DNA of 64,000 bases, from positions 1 through 64,000 of the forward strand of contig JAIPUR010000006.1 in NCBI GenBank assembly GCA_020055655.1. Direction: 5' to 3'. The position numbers and the translations under genes are program-made. Below the pieces are notes generated by a model, which was not told where the DNA came from, made no database searches, and was given only the letters and a program-made list of their open reading frames with translations. This document shows, piece after piece, positions 27,488 to 36,385 of the stretch (positions within the stretch are counted from its first letter, which is position 1; each line of letters starts with the position of its first letter). The stretch is from Methanosarcinaceae archaeon. Lineage in GTDB: Archaea; Halobacteriota; Methanosarcinia; Methanosarcinales; Methanosarcinaceae.

Positions 27488-27775
27488 ATGGAAATCTCTG
27501 AGTTCCAGAAATTCATGTTCGACCTCTACGCTCACAACGACAAGAAGCGTGGAGCTACGGCTACAATGCTCTGGCTCGTTGAAGAGGTAGGAGAGCTTGC
27601 CGAAGCTGTCCGCAGGGATGACAGGGAGAATCTCAGAGAGGAACTTGCAGATTGTTTTGCGTGGGTGGGTGCAATGGCAAATCTCTACGACATCGATCTT
27701 GAAGAAGTATTCCTTGAGAAATATCCAAACATGTGTCCGGGATGTAAACAGAATCCGTGTATCTGCACGGATTAA
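27488..27775 (+). CDS. MazG-type nucleotide pyrophosphohydrolase
   Basis: The protein has 95 residues. The metal-binding motif ExxE...ExxD is visible in LVEEVGELAEAVRR and LREELADCFAW. MazG-like enzymes cleave nucleoside triphosphates to monophosphates. The C-terminal CPGCKQNPCIC could bind zinc and is unusual. Since HisE (phosphoribosyl-ATP pyrophosphatase) shares this fold, its place after hisF is notable, but a separate HisE is encoded at 44890. The role may be house-cleaning. Confidence 0.85.
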   Translation: MEISEFQKFMFDLYAHNDKKRGATATMLWLVEEVGELAEAVRRDDRENLREELADCFAWVGAMANLYDIDLEEVFLEKYPNMCPGCKQNPCICTD

Positions 27776-27878
27776 TGATTTCTTATCACATCCATACAAT
27801 CGAATAATTATTTTAATCTAAATTTATTTTTTAATAATGTTTAAATAACAAAAATGGATACTCTAAATGGGAGTATCC

Positions 27879-28847
27879 ATGAGAAAGCATACTAAAACTA
27901 TAGCAGAGCTTCTGCTAATCCTACTCATAATCTCATTTTCCATGGCATCAGGAGGATGCCTGAAGGACTTTGAAAGACCGAGTAGCTACACGATAACTGA
28001 TATGGAGATATCCGCCGATGATATCAAAAGTTCCTATGTTGACTTCACCATCACAACTTATATTGACAACATGGGCGCAGACAGCAAAGAGAACACCACT
28101 TTGATGCTTAAAGCATTCAATAAAGACAATGGATTGCTTGAACTGTCGAAGGAAGAACAGGTAGGAATTATAGAAGAAGATAGTACTGCTCTGGTCGACC
28201 AGATTATAAGGATTCCTAAAAAAGGAAATTACAGGATCGAAGCGACACTCTTTGAAGGTAATAAGAGAAAAGCATTCTCCCAGATATCGCTCTACGATCT
28301 TGAGAATCTTGCAACCGATCTGGAAGATATCGGAATAGAGATAGATGGCATAGATTTCATTGTCAAGGGTGTCACGGAAAAAGGCGTTGTCATCGAGAAC
28401 GACATCTATCTGAAAAATGAGGGAGCAGACACAAGCTCGAACTACAAGATGCTTGTCAAAGCCAGAGAAATAGATTCAAGACTCATAGCCAGTAAAAAAT
28501 GGACCTATACCGGAAAGATAGAACCCGAAGCAACTGTCATCAAAAGTGTGAACCTCACAGTCCCTGATAATTACAACTACGTAGTTGAAGTAGTCATATG
28601 GAAAGGAAACACCATAATCAAGAAGGGAGAGGACTACGTGCAACTGAACCCTGAAAGGACAATAGACAGAGACCAGCGGGTTGAGAAAAAGCAGATCAGG
28701 ACGGAGGATTTTATGACCGAGATGGTTCCAGATGAAGAGGCGATTGATTATGCAGAGGAAGAGATGACTCCAGGATTTGGGCTGCTCACTGGCTTAGTAG
28801 CCACAATGTTTGCTATCTTTTTGATAAGGAGGGGTAAGAATGACTGA
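27879..28847 (+). CDS. Secreted lipoprotein-like protein with PGF-CTERM anchor
   Basis: The protein has 322 residues. The ATG at 27879 is chosen because GGGAG precedes it. A signal segment ends in a lipobox-like ASGGC. Two beta-sandwich repeats follow (YTITDMEISADDIKSS and IDGIDFIVKGV regions, each with N-x-G-A-D-S/T). An acidic linker leads to TPGFGLLTGLVATMFAIFLIRR. This is the PGF-CTERM tripartite signal processed by archaeosortase A, linking the protein to lipid and the S-layer. It resembles DUF7490-type proteins. Function is unknown. Confidence 0.7.
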   Translation: MRKHTKTIAELLLILLIISFSMASGGCLKDFERPSSYTITDMEISADDIKSSYVDFTITTYIDNMGADSKENTTLMLKAFNKDNGLLELSKEEQVGIIEEDSTALVDQIIRIPKKGNYRIEATLFEGNKRKAFSQISLYDLENLATDLEDIGIEIDGIDFIVKGVTEKGVVIENDIYLKNEGADTSSNYKMLVKAREIDSRLIASKKWTYTGKIEPEATVIKSVNLTVPDNYNYVVEVVIWKGNTIIKKGEDYVQLNPERTIDRDQRVEKKQIRTEDFMTEMVPDEEAIDYAEEEMTPGFGLLTGLVATMFAIFLIRRGKND

Positions 28848-29133
28848 AGAGAATAGGACAACTGAAGAAAAGCAAACACATATACAAAAGACCAGAATTC
28901 CAAAAAAGGAAGTGAACGCATCCCCTGAAGATTACTTCAGATGGGGAGTATTTGGTGTGACAATGTTACTGATAGTAATATCAGCATTGCAGCTTTACTT
29001 CACCCTTGACGATGTCATTCGCGTTTGGTTCGAGTACCAGTATGTTTCCATGATCAAGGCATTGTACAACATTTTCATAATAGTTGTCTGTGTCTACATC
29101 ATGCGTTTATTCGTATTCAGGAAACAGGCTTAA
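28840..29133 (+). CDS. Small two-helix membrane protein
   Basis: The protein has 97 residues. A charged N-terminus is followed by two hydrophobic segments (about residues 34-52 and 69-88). It overlaps the preceding surface-protein gene by 8 bases, so the two are co-translated and may act together in the envelope. No family was recognised. A terminator hairpin covers its stop codon. Confidence 0.6.
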   Translation: MTEENRTTEEKQTHIQKTRIPKKEVNASPEDYFRWGVFGVTMLLIVISALQLYFTLDDVIRVWFEYQYVSMIKALYNIFIIVVCVYIMRLFVFRKQA

Positions 29134-29150
29134 GCCTGTTCTTTCTTTTT
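29123..29150 (+). terminator. Intrinsic terminator overlapping a stop codon
   Basis: The 18-base perfect palindrome AACAGGCTTAAGCCTGTT (29123-29140) contains the TAA stop and is followed by CTTTCTTTTTT. The stem-plus-T-run is a convincing terminator for the 28-29 kb operon. Confidence 0.7.
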
Positions 29151-29230
29151 TAATTGAATATTCCTAGATCTAATTTGATGATTGTTGAAAGGTGACTGTT
29201 ATATACTCACACTTCATCTGAGCAATTAAG

Positions 29231-31669
29231 ATGCAAAAAGAACCAGAATTACTTGCTCCTGCCGGAAATATGGATTCACTCATCGCTGCCGTACAGAATG
29301 GTGCCGATGCAGTTTATCTCGGAGTCGAGGATTTCAGTGCAAGAGCCTATGCGGGAAATTTTTCAATCGAGGATTTCAAGGAAGCACTTGACTATGCTCA
29401 TCTCAGGGGAGTTAAGGTCTACGTCACACTGAATACACTGATCAAAGACGTCGAGATCGAAAAAGCGGTAAATCTGATATACACCCTTGATGAGCTCGGA
29501 ACAGATGCCATCATAGTTCAGGACATGGGATTACTATCACTTGCAAGAAAGCTTGCACCCACATTACCGGTTCATGCAAGCACACAGATGACACTACACA
29601 ATAGCGAAGCTGTTCGCTTTGTTCAGGAAATGGGCGTCGAAAGAGTGGTGCTTGCAAGGGAAATGACAATTGAGGAGATAAAGACCGTCAAACAGGAAAC
29701 TGGTGCTGAAATTGAAGCATTTGTCCACGGTGCCCTATGTATCTGCTATTCAGGACAGTGTCTCATGAGCAGTATAATAGGTGGCAGAAGCGGCAACCGA
29801 GGCCATTGTGCACAGCCTTGCCGAAAAAAGTACAGGCTTCTGGAAAATGGAAGGGAGATAAAGACTCCCGGTAAGTTCCTTTTAAGTCCAAAGGACCTGA
29901 ACACAGCTAGGATCATCCCCAGATTAATAGAAGCAGGTATTGATTCCTTCAAGATAGAAGGTCGTATGAAACGACCGGAGTACGTTGCCGGAGTAGTACG
30001 AACATACCGCAGACTCATTGACAGATACATTGAGGATCCCGAGGGATATTTTGTATCAAAAAGTGAGCTAAAAGAACTCACACAACTTTTCAACCGTGAA
30101 TTCACTACAGGGTATTTCAAAGGAAATCCCGGCACCCAGCTTATGAGCCGGGAAAGACCATACAACAGAGGAATATTACTCGGAAAGGTTGAAACTTACG
30201 ATAGAAAATACAGGACCCTGAAAATAAGACTCAATGATAAATTGGAAATTGGTGACGGCATCGGGTTTGAGGATAAAAAGGAAGGTGGTACCATTGTACA
30301 GCGTATGTACAAAAATGAAAAGGTCGTTAAAAAAGCTGAAAAAAATGACTTTGTAACTATTCCTTTTGAAAATGAGGTCAAAAAGGGAACCAGTATTTAC
30401 AGAACACAGGATAGTTCCCTGATGAAGGAATTACAGAATTCCTACGAACATGGAAACCTGCGTAAAATTCCTGTTTCAATAAAAACAAGGGCCATCAAAG
30501 ATGAACTTTTTGAGATCACTGTGCTGGATAAGGATGGGAACAATGCCAGCGTACAATCGGATTACAGGGTAGAGCCTGCTAAAAAAAGAGCCATTGCTAA
30601 AAGTGATATATTGAAGCAGCTCGGGAAACTTGGTAACACGGTTTTCGAAGCAAAGATCATTGATATTCAAGTGGATGAAAATATTTTCATCCCCATTAGA
30701 AGCATGAACGATGCCAGGAACGAAGCTGTTTCCATTCTTGAGGAGATGAGGACCAACAAATGGAGAAGAAATAAACACATTCCATACCAGAATCATGAAA
30801 ACACATATACCACAGAACTATCCAGACCTTTTATCGCAGTGAGTGTAGACAGCATAAATAAGGTGAAAACTGCAATTTCAGGTGGAGCTGACCTGATATA
30901 TTATGATCTTGAAAACTGCACTAATATCGAAGAGCGGTTATCACTTATTCAAAAAGCAGCCAGCGATTCAGATGTATCAGTATACCTCCACAGCCCGGTT
31001 ATTATGAAAAATGCTGATATGGAGTCGTTTGATAAAATAGCATTTTCTGCAAAGAAAGCTGTTTTTGAAGGAATTATTGCAGCAAATTTAGGAATTATTG
31101 GAAAGTGTGCTCAGATGGGTATCAAAACGATTGCAGATAGCAATCTCAACATATTCAACCGTGAATCTGCAAATGTATTTTCTGATAAAGGTAGCAAAGT
31201 TATAGTGCTCTCACCTGAAATGAACGCAGAACAGGTCAGGGAATTGAGCCAGGAAATGGAAACTGAATACATAGTCCACGGTAAGTTTCAGGTTATGGAA
31301 TCCGAACATGACCTTATTTCAAATCTTCAGCCAGAAAGAAAAAATGAAAATCTCCTGAACAATGATCATGAATTGGTGGACGAAAAAGGATTTGCATTCA
31401 AGCTAAAAGGTGATTCCAGACACCGGACACACATCTTCAATTCAAAAGAGTTATGCCTGCTGGAGGATATTGGAGAACTTGTTGAAACGGGTATTTCAAG
31501 ATTGAGAATAGATGCAAGAGAAATGAAAGCTTCTGAGCTTGAAAAAGTTGTTCTTTCATATAGAAAAGCAGTCGATGACTACTTTCAAGCTTCAAGATCA
31601 AGGCGAATGAGCTGCAAGGACATTTCAAAAGAGTATACAAGAGGACATTTCAAAAGAGGTGTGTTATGA
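29231..31669 (+). CDS. U32 family peptidase-like iron-sulfur protein
   Basis: The protein has 812 residues. The N-terminal U32 domain runs from ELLAPAGNMDSLIAAVQNGADAVYLG to the Cys-rich CICYSGQC and HCAQPC region (about residues 170-200). These resemble the cluster-binding cysteines of U32 RNA or ubiquinone hydroxylation enzymes. Middle and C-terminal parts include DUF3656-like segments and a second U32-like barrel (IAVSVDSINKVKTAISGGADLIYYDLEN). The original peptidase label is doubtful; in bacteria relatives such as RlhA hydroxylate 23S rRNA. It overlaps the next gene by four bases. Confidence 0.85.
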   Translation: MQKEPELLAPAGNMDSLIAAVQNGADAVYLGVEDFSARAYAGNFSIEDFKEALDYAHLRGVKVYVTLNTLIKDVEIEKAVNLIYTLDELGTDAIIVQDMGLLSLARKLAPTLPVHASTQMTLHNSEAVRFVQEMGVERVVLAREMTIEEIKTVKQETGAEIEAFVHGALCICYSGQCLMSSIIGGRSGNRGHCAQPCRKKYRLLENGREIKTPGKFLLSPKDLNTARIIPRLIEAGIDSFKIEGRMKRPEYVAGVVRTYRRLIDRYIEDPEGYFVSKSELKELTQLFNREFTTGYFKGNPGTQLMSRERPYNRGILLGKVETYDRKYRTLKIRLNDKLEIGDGIGFEDKKEGGTIVQRMYKNEKVVKKAEKNDFVTIPFENEVKKGTSIYRTQDSSLMKELQNSYEHGNLRKIPVSIKTRAIKDELFEITVLDKDGNNASVQSDYRVEPAKKRAIAKSDILKQLGKLGNTVFEAKIIDIQVDENIFIPIRSMNDARNEAVSILEEMRTNKWRRNKHIPYQNHENTYTTELSRPFIAVSVDSINKVKTAISGGADLIYYDLENCTNIEERLSLIQKAASDSDVSVYLHSPVIMKNADMESFDKIAFSAKKAVFEGIIAANLGIIGKCAQMGIKTIADSNLNIFNRESANVFSDKGSKVIVLSPEMNAEQVRELSQEMETEYIVHGKFQVMESEHDLISNLQPERKNENLLNNDHELVDEKGFAFKLKGDSRHRTHIFNSKELCLLEDIGELVETGISRLRIDAREMKASELEKVVLSYRKAVDDYFQASRSRRMSCKDISKEYTRGHFKRGVL

Positions 31670-32085
31670 AAACATTTCTATCAGCTTCAATACGCGGTGG
31701 AAGGAATTTGCTTCCCACTTATATCAAGATACACGAATTTCTGAAAAATGAAGGCCATGAAGTATTAAGCTGGCATGTTGCAGATCCAGAGCTTGAAAAA
31801 ACTGAATCTAAAATGACCGAGCAGGAAATATTCCAGCGTGATATGGACTTTCTCAAAAACGCAGGATCTGTGATAGCAGAAGTCAGCACAGCATCAACAG
31901 GTGTCGGATATGAAATTGCCAGTGCCCTGCAACTCGGTCTACCTGTGCTTTGCCTATACTCGGCAGATGCTAATGTTTCTGCCATGATACTTGGAAATGA
32001 CAATGAACTTGTGAAATGTAAAGAGTATGCAAATTTTCAAACGATAGAAAATGAGATAAGGGCATTTCTTGATGAACTTAAATGA
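31666..32085 (+). CDS. Nucleoside 2-deoxyribosyltransferase / DNPH1-like hydrolase
   Basis: The protein has 139 residues. MKTFLSASIRGGRN forms the N-terminal nucleotide site. AEVSTASTGVGYEIASALQLG includes the catalytic Glu region of the family. Relatives cleave the N-glycosidic bond of deoxynucleoside monophosphates or exchange bases, acting in nucleotide sanitation or salvage. The ATG overlaps the stop of the U32 gene (ATGA). Confidence 0.82.
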   Translation: MKTFLSASIRGGRNLLPTYIKIHEFLKNEGHEVLSWHVADPELEKTESKMTEQEIFQRDMDFLKNAGSVIAEVSTASTGVGYEIASALQLGLPVLCLYSADANVSAMILGNDNELVKCKEYANFQTIENEIRAFLDELK

Positions 32086-32138
32086 ATTTGCAAAGCAATT
32101 TTTAAATACTTATCAGCTTAATATAAAAGTGGTAAATC

Positions 32139-32384
32139 ATGGTAACTGAAATAATAATGCTTGTTGTGGCAATTATCGCTGCATATGTCCTGTACAAGGT
32201 ACTAAAAACTGTAAAGAACATGGTGATTAACACCATAATGGGTCTGATCGTACTTGTGATTGGAAATATAGTTCTTGACCTTAATATTGTCTATGACTGG
32301 ATTGTAATTCTCATATGTGCAATAGCAGGTGTGGTTGGTGCTATCATGATCATATTGCTGAGCTATCTTGGAATTGCTTTCTAA
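32139..32384 (+). CDS. BofA-like small membrane protein
   Basis: The protein has 81 residues and is almost entirely hydrophobic, with about three segments and the ending LLSYLGIAF. Archaeal proteins of this type are classed with the pro-sigmaK processing inhibitor BofA family, but sporulation control cannot apply here. A TATA-like TTTTTAAATA lies about 30 bases before the ATG and GGTAAATC just before it. Its stop overlaps the stop of the convergent methyltransferase. Confidence 0.72.
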   Translation: MVTEIIMLVVAIIAAYVLYKVLKTVKNMVINTIMGLIVLVIGNIVLDLNIVYDWIVILICAIAGVVGAIMIILLSYLGIAF

Positions 32385-33022
32385 GAGCGCAGAACAGCCC
32401 TTATGTGGTGACGGGTGTATAATGCACCCTTGAATCTTTTTTCTGTTTTTACATTTTCAATACTGACTATTTCAAATTCACTGAATAGTGATCTTAATTC
32501 ATTCTCACTGAAATAATGATAGATTATGCCACCTTTTCTCACAAAAGTACCCTTTTCAACTTCCTTCCCACCATATCTCATATCGCCTACACCAAAAACT
32601 TCAAAAAATACTAACGCTCCGGGCTTGAGAACTTTTTTGAATTCCCGAATTGCCTGATGTCTTTCATTCTCGAAGAGATGTTGCAACACGCCATAACAGA
32701 TAATTGCGTCAAATGAACCTTCAGAAAATGGAAGTTCAGTTATGGTTGATACCAGAAGCGAAGCTTCCTGGCCACTTTTTTTAATATATGCATCTGCTTT
32801 TGAAACACCGGCTGCTGCAACATCAATACCTACTACATCATACTTTCTGGAAAGAGGAAGCAGATACCTCCCATTACCACAACCGGCATCGAGTATGCGA
32901 GAAGTTGGAGAGAGGACATATTCCTCCAAGCTAGAAATAGACCTGGGGCCACCCCAGGTCACGTGCCTGTATTCTTCATCCCAGGCAAGAAAATGAGATC
33001 TGTTCTTTTCTGACTGTTCCAT
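32381..33022 (-). CDS. Class I SAM-dependent methyltransferase
   Basis: The protein has about 213 residues from the ATG at 33022. A longer frame to 33124 would overlap lysS by 100 bases and is less likely. The SAM motif is ILDAGCGNGRYLLPLSRKYDVVGID. Also visible are ELPFSEGSFDAIICYGVLQHL and the post-motif LKPGALVFFEVFG. It starts two bases past the lysS stop, so it is translated after lysS. The substrate is unknown. Confidence 0.85.
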   Translation of the reverse strand: MEQSEKNRSHFLAWDEEYRHVTWGGPRSISSLEEYVLSPTSRILDAGCGNGRYLLPLSRKYDVVGIDVAAAGVSKADAYIKKSGQEASLLVSTITELPFSEGSFDAIICYGVLQHLFENERHQAIREFKKVLKPGALVFFEVFGVGDMRYGGKEVEKGTFVRKGGIIYHYFSENELRSLFSEFEIVSIENVKTEKRFKGALYTRHHIRAVLRS

Positions 33023-33023
33023 A

Positions 33024-34616
33024 TCAAGGCCTGTACTCAGAGGCTGCCTTGAATCGCTGTACAAGGAAGTCTTTTTCCAATGATGAAAGGAACCAGCCAG
33101 CTTTCGGACCGGATTGCTGACCAAGAACTGCTGTGTATATTGCCTTAAAGAATTCCTTTGGGTTTACTTCAAGCTCAGCAGGATCTACATCCATGGCACA
33201 TGCAATTGTTTTCCGGAGTTCAGTTCCTTCTTCCTTTGCAGAGTATATAAGATTGTGATAGTCCTCTCCACTCATTTCATCCTTCTGAGAAAGCATGTCT
33301 GAAAGTGCCGCAAGGAAAACATTCTGCATATCAGAAAGGCTCGCTGTCTGAACAGGGACTTCATCCTGCACACTAAACTTTACAAATGGAGGAGCGTACA
33401 TCTCAAGCCAGTTAGCAACATTGTCGGTGAGTTCACGAATACACTTTTCTTTTTCAGTGTCATAGCCTGCTCTTTCAACTATCCTCATAATCTTATCGAA
33501 ATCCCCACCTGCTACCTGATAGATGGTTGTCATGTGTTTGAAAGGAATATCCGTGTGGCAAATTCCAGCAGCCTGTGATAACTCAAGTACCCTCTTGTCT
33601 TTGACACTGGCATCTTCATTTGCATGCAGACGCTCAAATTCATCCACAAGTGTAAGCAAAGGCTGTGCGGGGTCGAACTTAATATGTTTTTCCGGCTTTG
33701 TGCGGATGATAAGATATCTCAATACCTCAGGCGGTACAACCTTGAGCATATCAGAGATCGAGACTACGACACCAGTTGAAGAGGACATTGCACCCTTTTT
33801 ACCAAGCATGATCCACTCATAGACTATTGGATGAGGGGGTTCATAATCGAAGATCTCCTTCGCTATGGCAACACCGGTATCGTAGGAGCCGCCTCTTGAT
33901 GCATGATCTTTTCCAAATGGTTCCACGGTAACTCCAAGTGCCTTCCATCTTGCCGGCCAGTCAACACGCCATGTAAGTTTTCCGCCACCTATCATTGGCA
34001 CAGTTCCAGTACTACCACAGGAGCATGAGTAATCCACAGTTTCAGCATCCACGTCAAAACCTGTTACTAATGTAGTATTTACCTTCCCACATTCATTGCA
34101 TATCGGATTGAAAGGATTCCAATCTTCTGCAGGGGATTTACCGGATACCTTCTGAAGGATAGCACCGATCTCATCCTTTTTTACAAGAGCCTGCTTGATA
34201 GCGTCTTTGTAGACTCCTTCCTTGTAAAGTTCATCTGCCCTGTATACCTTTGGATGAATACCAAGGTGTTCCAGAGCTTCAAGGAAAGGCTCGAGAAAAT
34301 GCTCAGCGTAATTCTTGTGCTGACCACATGGACATGGTATCTCCGAAAGAGGCTTTCCAACGTGCTCTGCATAACTTTCATCAAGGAAAGGATAGACCTT
34401 TCTTAAAGGATCGTAGGTATCTGCAATATAAATGAACTCTGAATCCCCACCTTTATCAGCAACGGCCCTGTATGCTGCATCTGCTGTTACTACTTCTCGC
34501 ATATTGCCTATATGAATGTGACCTGAAGGCGTGATCCCGGTTGCTACAAGGTGTTTCTTGCCTTTGATTAACACCTCATCTGCTACTACGTCTGCCCAGT
34601 GTGTGATTTCTGCCAT
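33024..34616 (-). CDS. lysS: Lysyl-tRNA synthetase, class I
   Basis: The protein has 530 residues from the ATG at 34616 (GGTGA 6 bases upstream). It charges tRNA-Lys with lysine. Class I signatures are visible: GHIHIGN (HIGH-type) near residue 35 and [10 protein letters not shown] (KMSKS-type). Zinc-binding pairs lie at CPCG and at CNEC/CSCG. Class I LysRS is typical of archaea, in contrast with the bacterial class II enzyme. Confidence 0.96.
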   Translation of the reverse strand: MAEITHWADVVADEVLIKGKKHLVATGITPSGHIHIGNMREVVTADAAYRAVADKGGDSEFIYIADTYDPLRKVYPFLDESYAEHVGKPLSEIPCPCGQHKNYAEHFLEPFLEALEHLGIHPKVYRADELYKEGVYKDAIKQALVKKDEIGAILQKVSGKSPAEDWNPFNPICNECGKVNTTLVTGFDVDAETVDYSCSCGSTGTVPMIGGGKLTWRVDWPARWKALGVTVEPFGKDHASRGGSYDTGVAIAKEIFDYEPPHPIVYEWIMLGKKGAMSSSTGVVVSISDMLKVVPPEVLRYLIIRTKPEKHIKFDPAQPLLTLVDEFERLHANEDASVKDKRVLELSQAAGICHTDIPFKHMTTIYQVAGGDFDKIMRIVERAGYDTEKEKCIRELTDNVANWLEMYAPPFVKFSVQDEVPVQTASLSDMQNVFLAALSDMLSQKDEMSGEDYHNLIYSAKEEGTELRKTIACAMDVDPAELEVNPKEFFKAIYTAVLGQQSGPKAGWFLSSLEKDFLVQRFKAASEYRP

Positions 34617-34668
34617 TGTTTTCACCAGTAAAAATAAATGATTTGATTTTATGATCGTAAGCCCTTAT

Positions 34669-34680
34669 AGGTTGTAACCT
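34669..34680. promoter_or_regulatory. AGGTT-N2-AACCT dyad, possible DtxR-type operator
   Basis: AGGTTGTAACCT is an interrupted palindrome between lysS and the DtxR-family gene. It resembles the AGGTT/AACCT half-sites of DtxR/IdeR operators. It lies 53 bases before lysS and about 183 before the regulator. Its function is speculative. Confidence 0.3.
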
Positions 34681-34862
34681 TAGATTATTGCTAGTATTAT
34701 AACCTTTTCTTAAAACCTGAAAACTGGAATTGTACGACAATGCTATGAATACTATCAACAATGAAGATACAAGTTGATAGTTAATTATAAAACTACATAT
34801 CTACTTCATAATAAATACAGATGAAAATTACCTAGTTTTATGTGAATAGCCTGGAGATAAAA

Positions 34863-35285
34863 ATGTATCCTGAACGTACTGATGAATACCTAGAGACTAT
34901 TTTTCTTATAAATAGGAGAAGTCAAGCACCTGCCAGAACGAGCCAGATTGCCGCTGAGTTAAATGTTTCAGCACCAAGCGTGACTGAAATGATACAGAAA
35001 CTATCAGATGCGGGATTTGTAGAATATACACCATATTATGGAGCAGAGCTGACAGATTCAGGGAATTCTCTGGCAATAAAGCTCAGGCATAATCACAGGG
35101 TATTCAGACGTTTTCTCTCAGAGGTACTTGGAATCGATCCTGAGGTCGCAAAAAAAGAAGCATCGGTATTGGAACACGTAGCATCTGAAATGCTACTAGA
35201 CCATATTTGCCAATTTATGCAACATGTGGATATTTGTCCGAAATGTGAGGAACCTGAGGACAGATGTTGTAAGATATCACGCTAA
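34863..35285 (+). CDS. DtxR/MntR family metal-dependent transcription regulator
   Basis: The protein has 140 residues from the ATG at 34863, chosen because TGGAGAT precedes it. The N-terminal winged helix (TSQIAAELNVSAPSVTEMIQKLSDAGFVEYTPYYG) is followed by the metal-binding dimerisation domain (RHNHRVFRRFLSEVLGI, LEHVASEMLLDHICQFM). A Cys-rich end (CPKCEEPEDRCC) may add metal binding. There is no SH3 domain, as in MntR-type members. It likely represses metal transport genes when iron or manganese is bound. Confidence 0.9.
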   Translation: MYPERTDEYLETIFLINRRSQAPARTSQIAAELNVSAPSVTEMIQKLSDAGFVEYTPYYGAELTDSGNSLAIKLRHNHRVFRRFLSEVLGIDPEVAKKEASVLEHVASEMLLDHICQFMQHVDICPKCEEPEDRCCKISR

Positions 35286-35390
35286 TTAAAAAGCTACACC
35301 GAAATGTTCGTATCGTCACGAACCGGAAAGTATTAATAAGTCAGCAGTATTTTAGAGTCTATGACCCGTATCGCAGAAAGTGGAGATAAA

Positions 35391-35615
35391 ATGTCCATAT
35401 GTACCATGATGGATATATTCAACATGAAGGTACAGAGAGATCCTGTTGTACAGGAAGTAGGAGCATTCATTGAATTTTACGGAAATCATGCAACAGTTAA
35501 TGAAAAAACTGTAATATACGAGGATGAGGAAGTATTCCAGGTATATACCAAAAAAGTTGCTGTTGACGTTAAAAAAGGAATTTATGAAGCAGAAGATGAG
35601 GACGTTTACCAATGA
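35391..35615 (+). CDS. Small hypothetical protein (74 aa)
   Basis: The ATG at 35391 follows GTGGAGAT, making it better than the ATG at 35361. The protein is beta-rich with repeated short strands (QEVGAFIEFYGNHATV, KKVAVDVKKGIYEAED) and an acidic end. It vaguely recalls the small CooT-type nickel proteins in size and strand pattern, but the key N-terminal Met-Cys is absent. It overlaps the convergent nuclease gene tail-to-tail by 10 bases. Confidence 0.5.
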   Translation: MSICTMMDIFNMKVQRDPVVQEVGAFIEFYGNHATVNEKTVIYEDEEVFQVYTKKVAVDVKKGIYEAEDEDVYQ

Positions 35616-36385
35616 ACTACATAGTTCATTAACTCATCTAACATATCCACTTCTTTCCCAAAGAACTTATAATCTTTTATCAGATTTCCATTCAAACTGA
35701 TATCATCAATAAAACCGTACCAGTACACGATCATACCGGTGCCGTAATTTTCTTCATAATCACTGAACTGTTTTTTTGTGTAGTATTGATGTTCCTTTGC
35801 ATCCCCAAAAAGAGCTTTGCTCTCTATCCAGAATATCTCTGTCTCATCAATGATCATGGGTTCAGTTAGCAGAAAATCAGGAGTTTTACTTTCCCCCGCA
35901 TCCCTGAGCTCATTTTCAGTCATGAAAGGAACTTCCCGGTATCGAAGCCAGATATCCAATATTTCCTCACCCATGTTGCCTTTTTCAGCATGAGAATTAT
36001 GGGCTCTCGGAGAAAAGAAATAATCATTTTCTATTGCTGCCTTCACTTCATTTCTCAGCCTTTTGTTAGGATGCTCATCTATATTCCTCAGGAAGGACTT
36101 TTTAGGAATTTCCATTTCCTTCAGAAGAATTGTGACCATAAGAGTTGCAGGCAGACCATTTTTTATGGCAATATCCATAATTGTCCTGCCTTTTTTCCAC
36201 ATTTTCAAATGATATCTACCCTTTTTTTTCACTCTGGGAAAATTTCGCTTGACGCTTTCAACAACTTTCTGATTGAGAATAGAATCAATTACTCCTACTG
36301 GTTCTAAGAAATGCTCTGACAGGATAGGAACGTCATCTATTCCTTCAAGCGCAGCATGGATCTGTTCGTATACATCAATATTCAT
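35606..36385 (-). CDS. CDIN1/C15orf41-like PD-(D/E)XK nuclease (TPD domain)
   Basis: The protein has 259 residues. An N-terminal helical, helix-turn-helix-like half (RTIMDIAIKNGLPATLMVTILLKEM) is followed by a nuclease core with the family-defining SKTPDFLLTEP and IFWIESKALFGD (Asp...Glu-x-Lys). The family includes the human protein CDIN1, mutated in congenital dyserythropoietic anaemia type I, whose biochemistry is poorly known. Its ATG lies 11 bases inside the end of the endonuclease III-like gene, which links it to DNA repair by context. Confidence 0.8.
   Translation of the reverse strand: MNIDVYEQIHAALEGIDDVPILSEHFLEPVGVIDSILNQKVVESVKRNFPRVKKKGRYHLKMWKKGRTIMDIAIKNGLPATLMVTILLKEMEIPKKSFLRNIDEHPNKRLRNEVKAAIENDYFFSPRAHNSHAEKGNMGEEILDIWLRYREVPFMTENELRDAGESKTPDFLLTEPMIIDETEIFWIESKALFGDAKEHQYYTKKQFSDYEENYGTGMIVYWYGFIDDISLNGNLIKDYKFFGKEVDMLDELMNYVVHW

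Noticed and set aside
29231-31669. Secreted collagenase role for the U32 protein
   Set aside because: There is no signal peptide and the cluster-type cysteines point to an intracellular iron-sulfur enzyme.
33022-33124. Longer N-terminus of the methyltransferase reaching into lysS
   Set aside because: The extra 34 residues overlap conserved lysS codons, and the ATG at 33022 directly after the lysS stop fits an operon.
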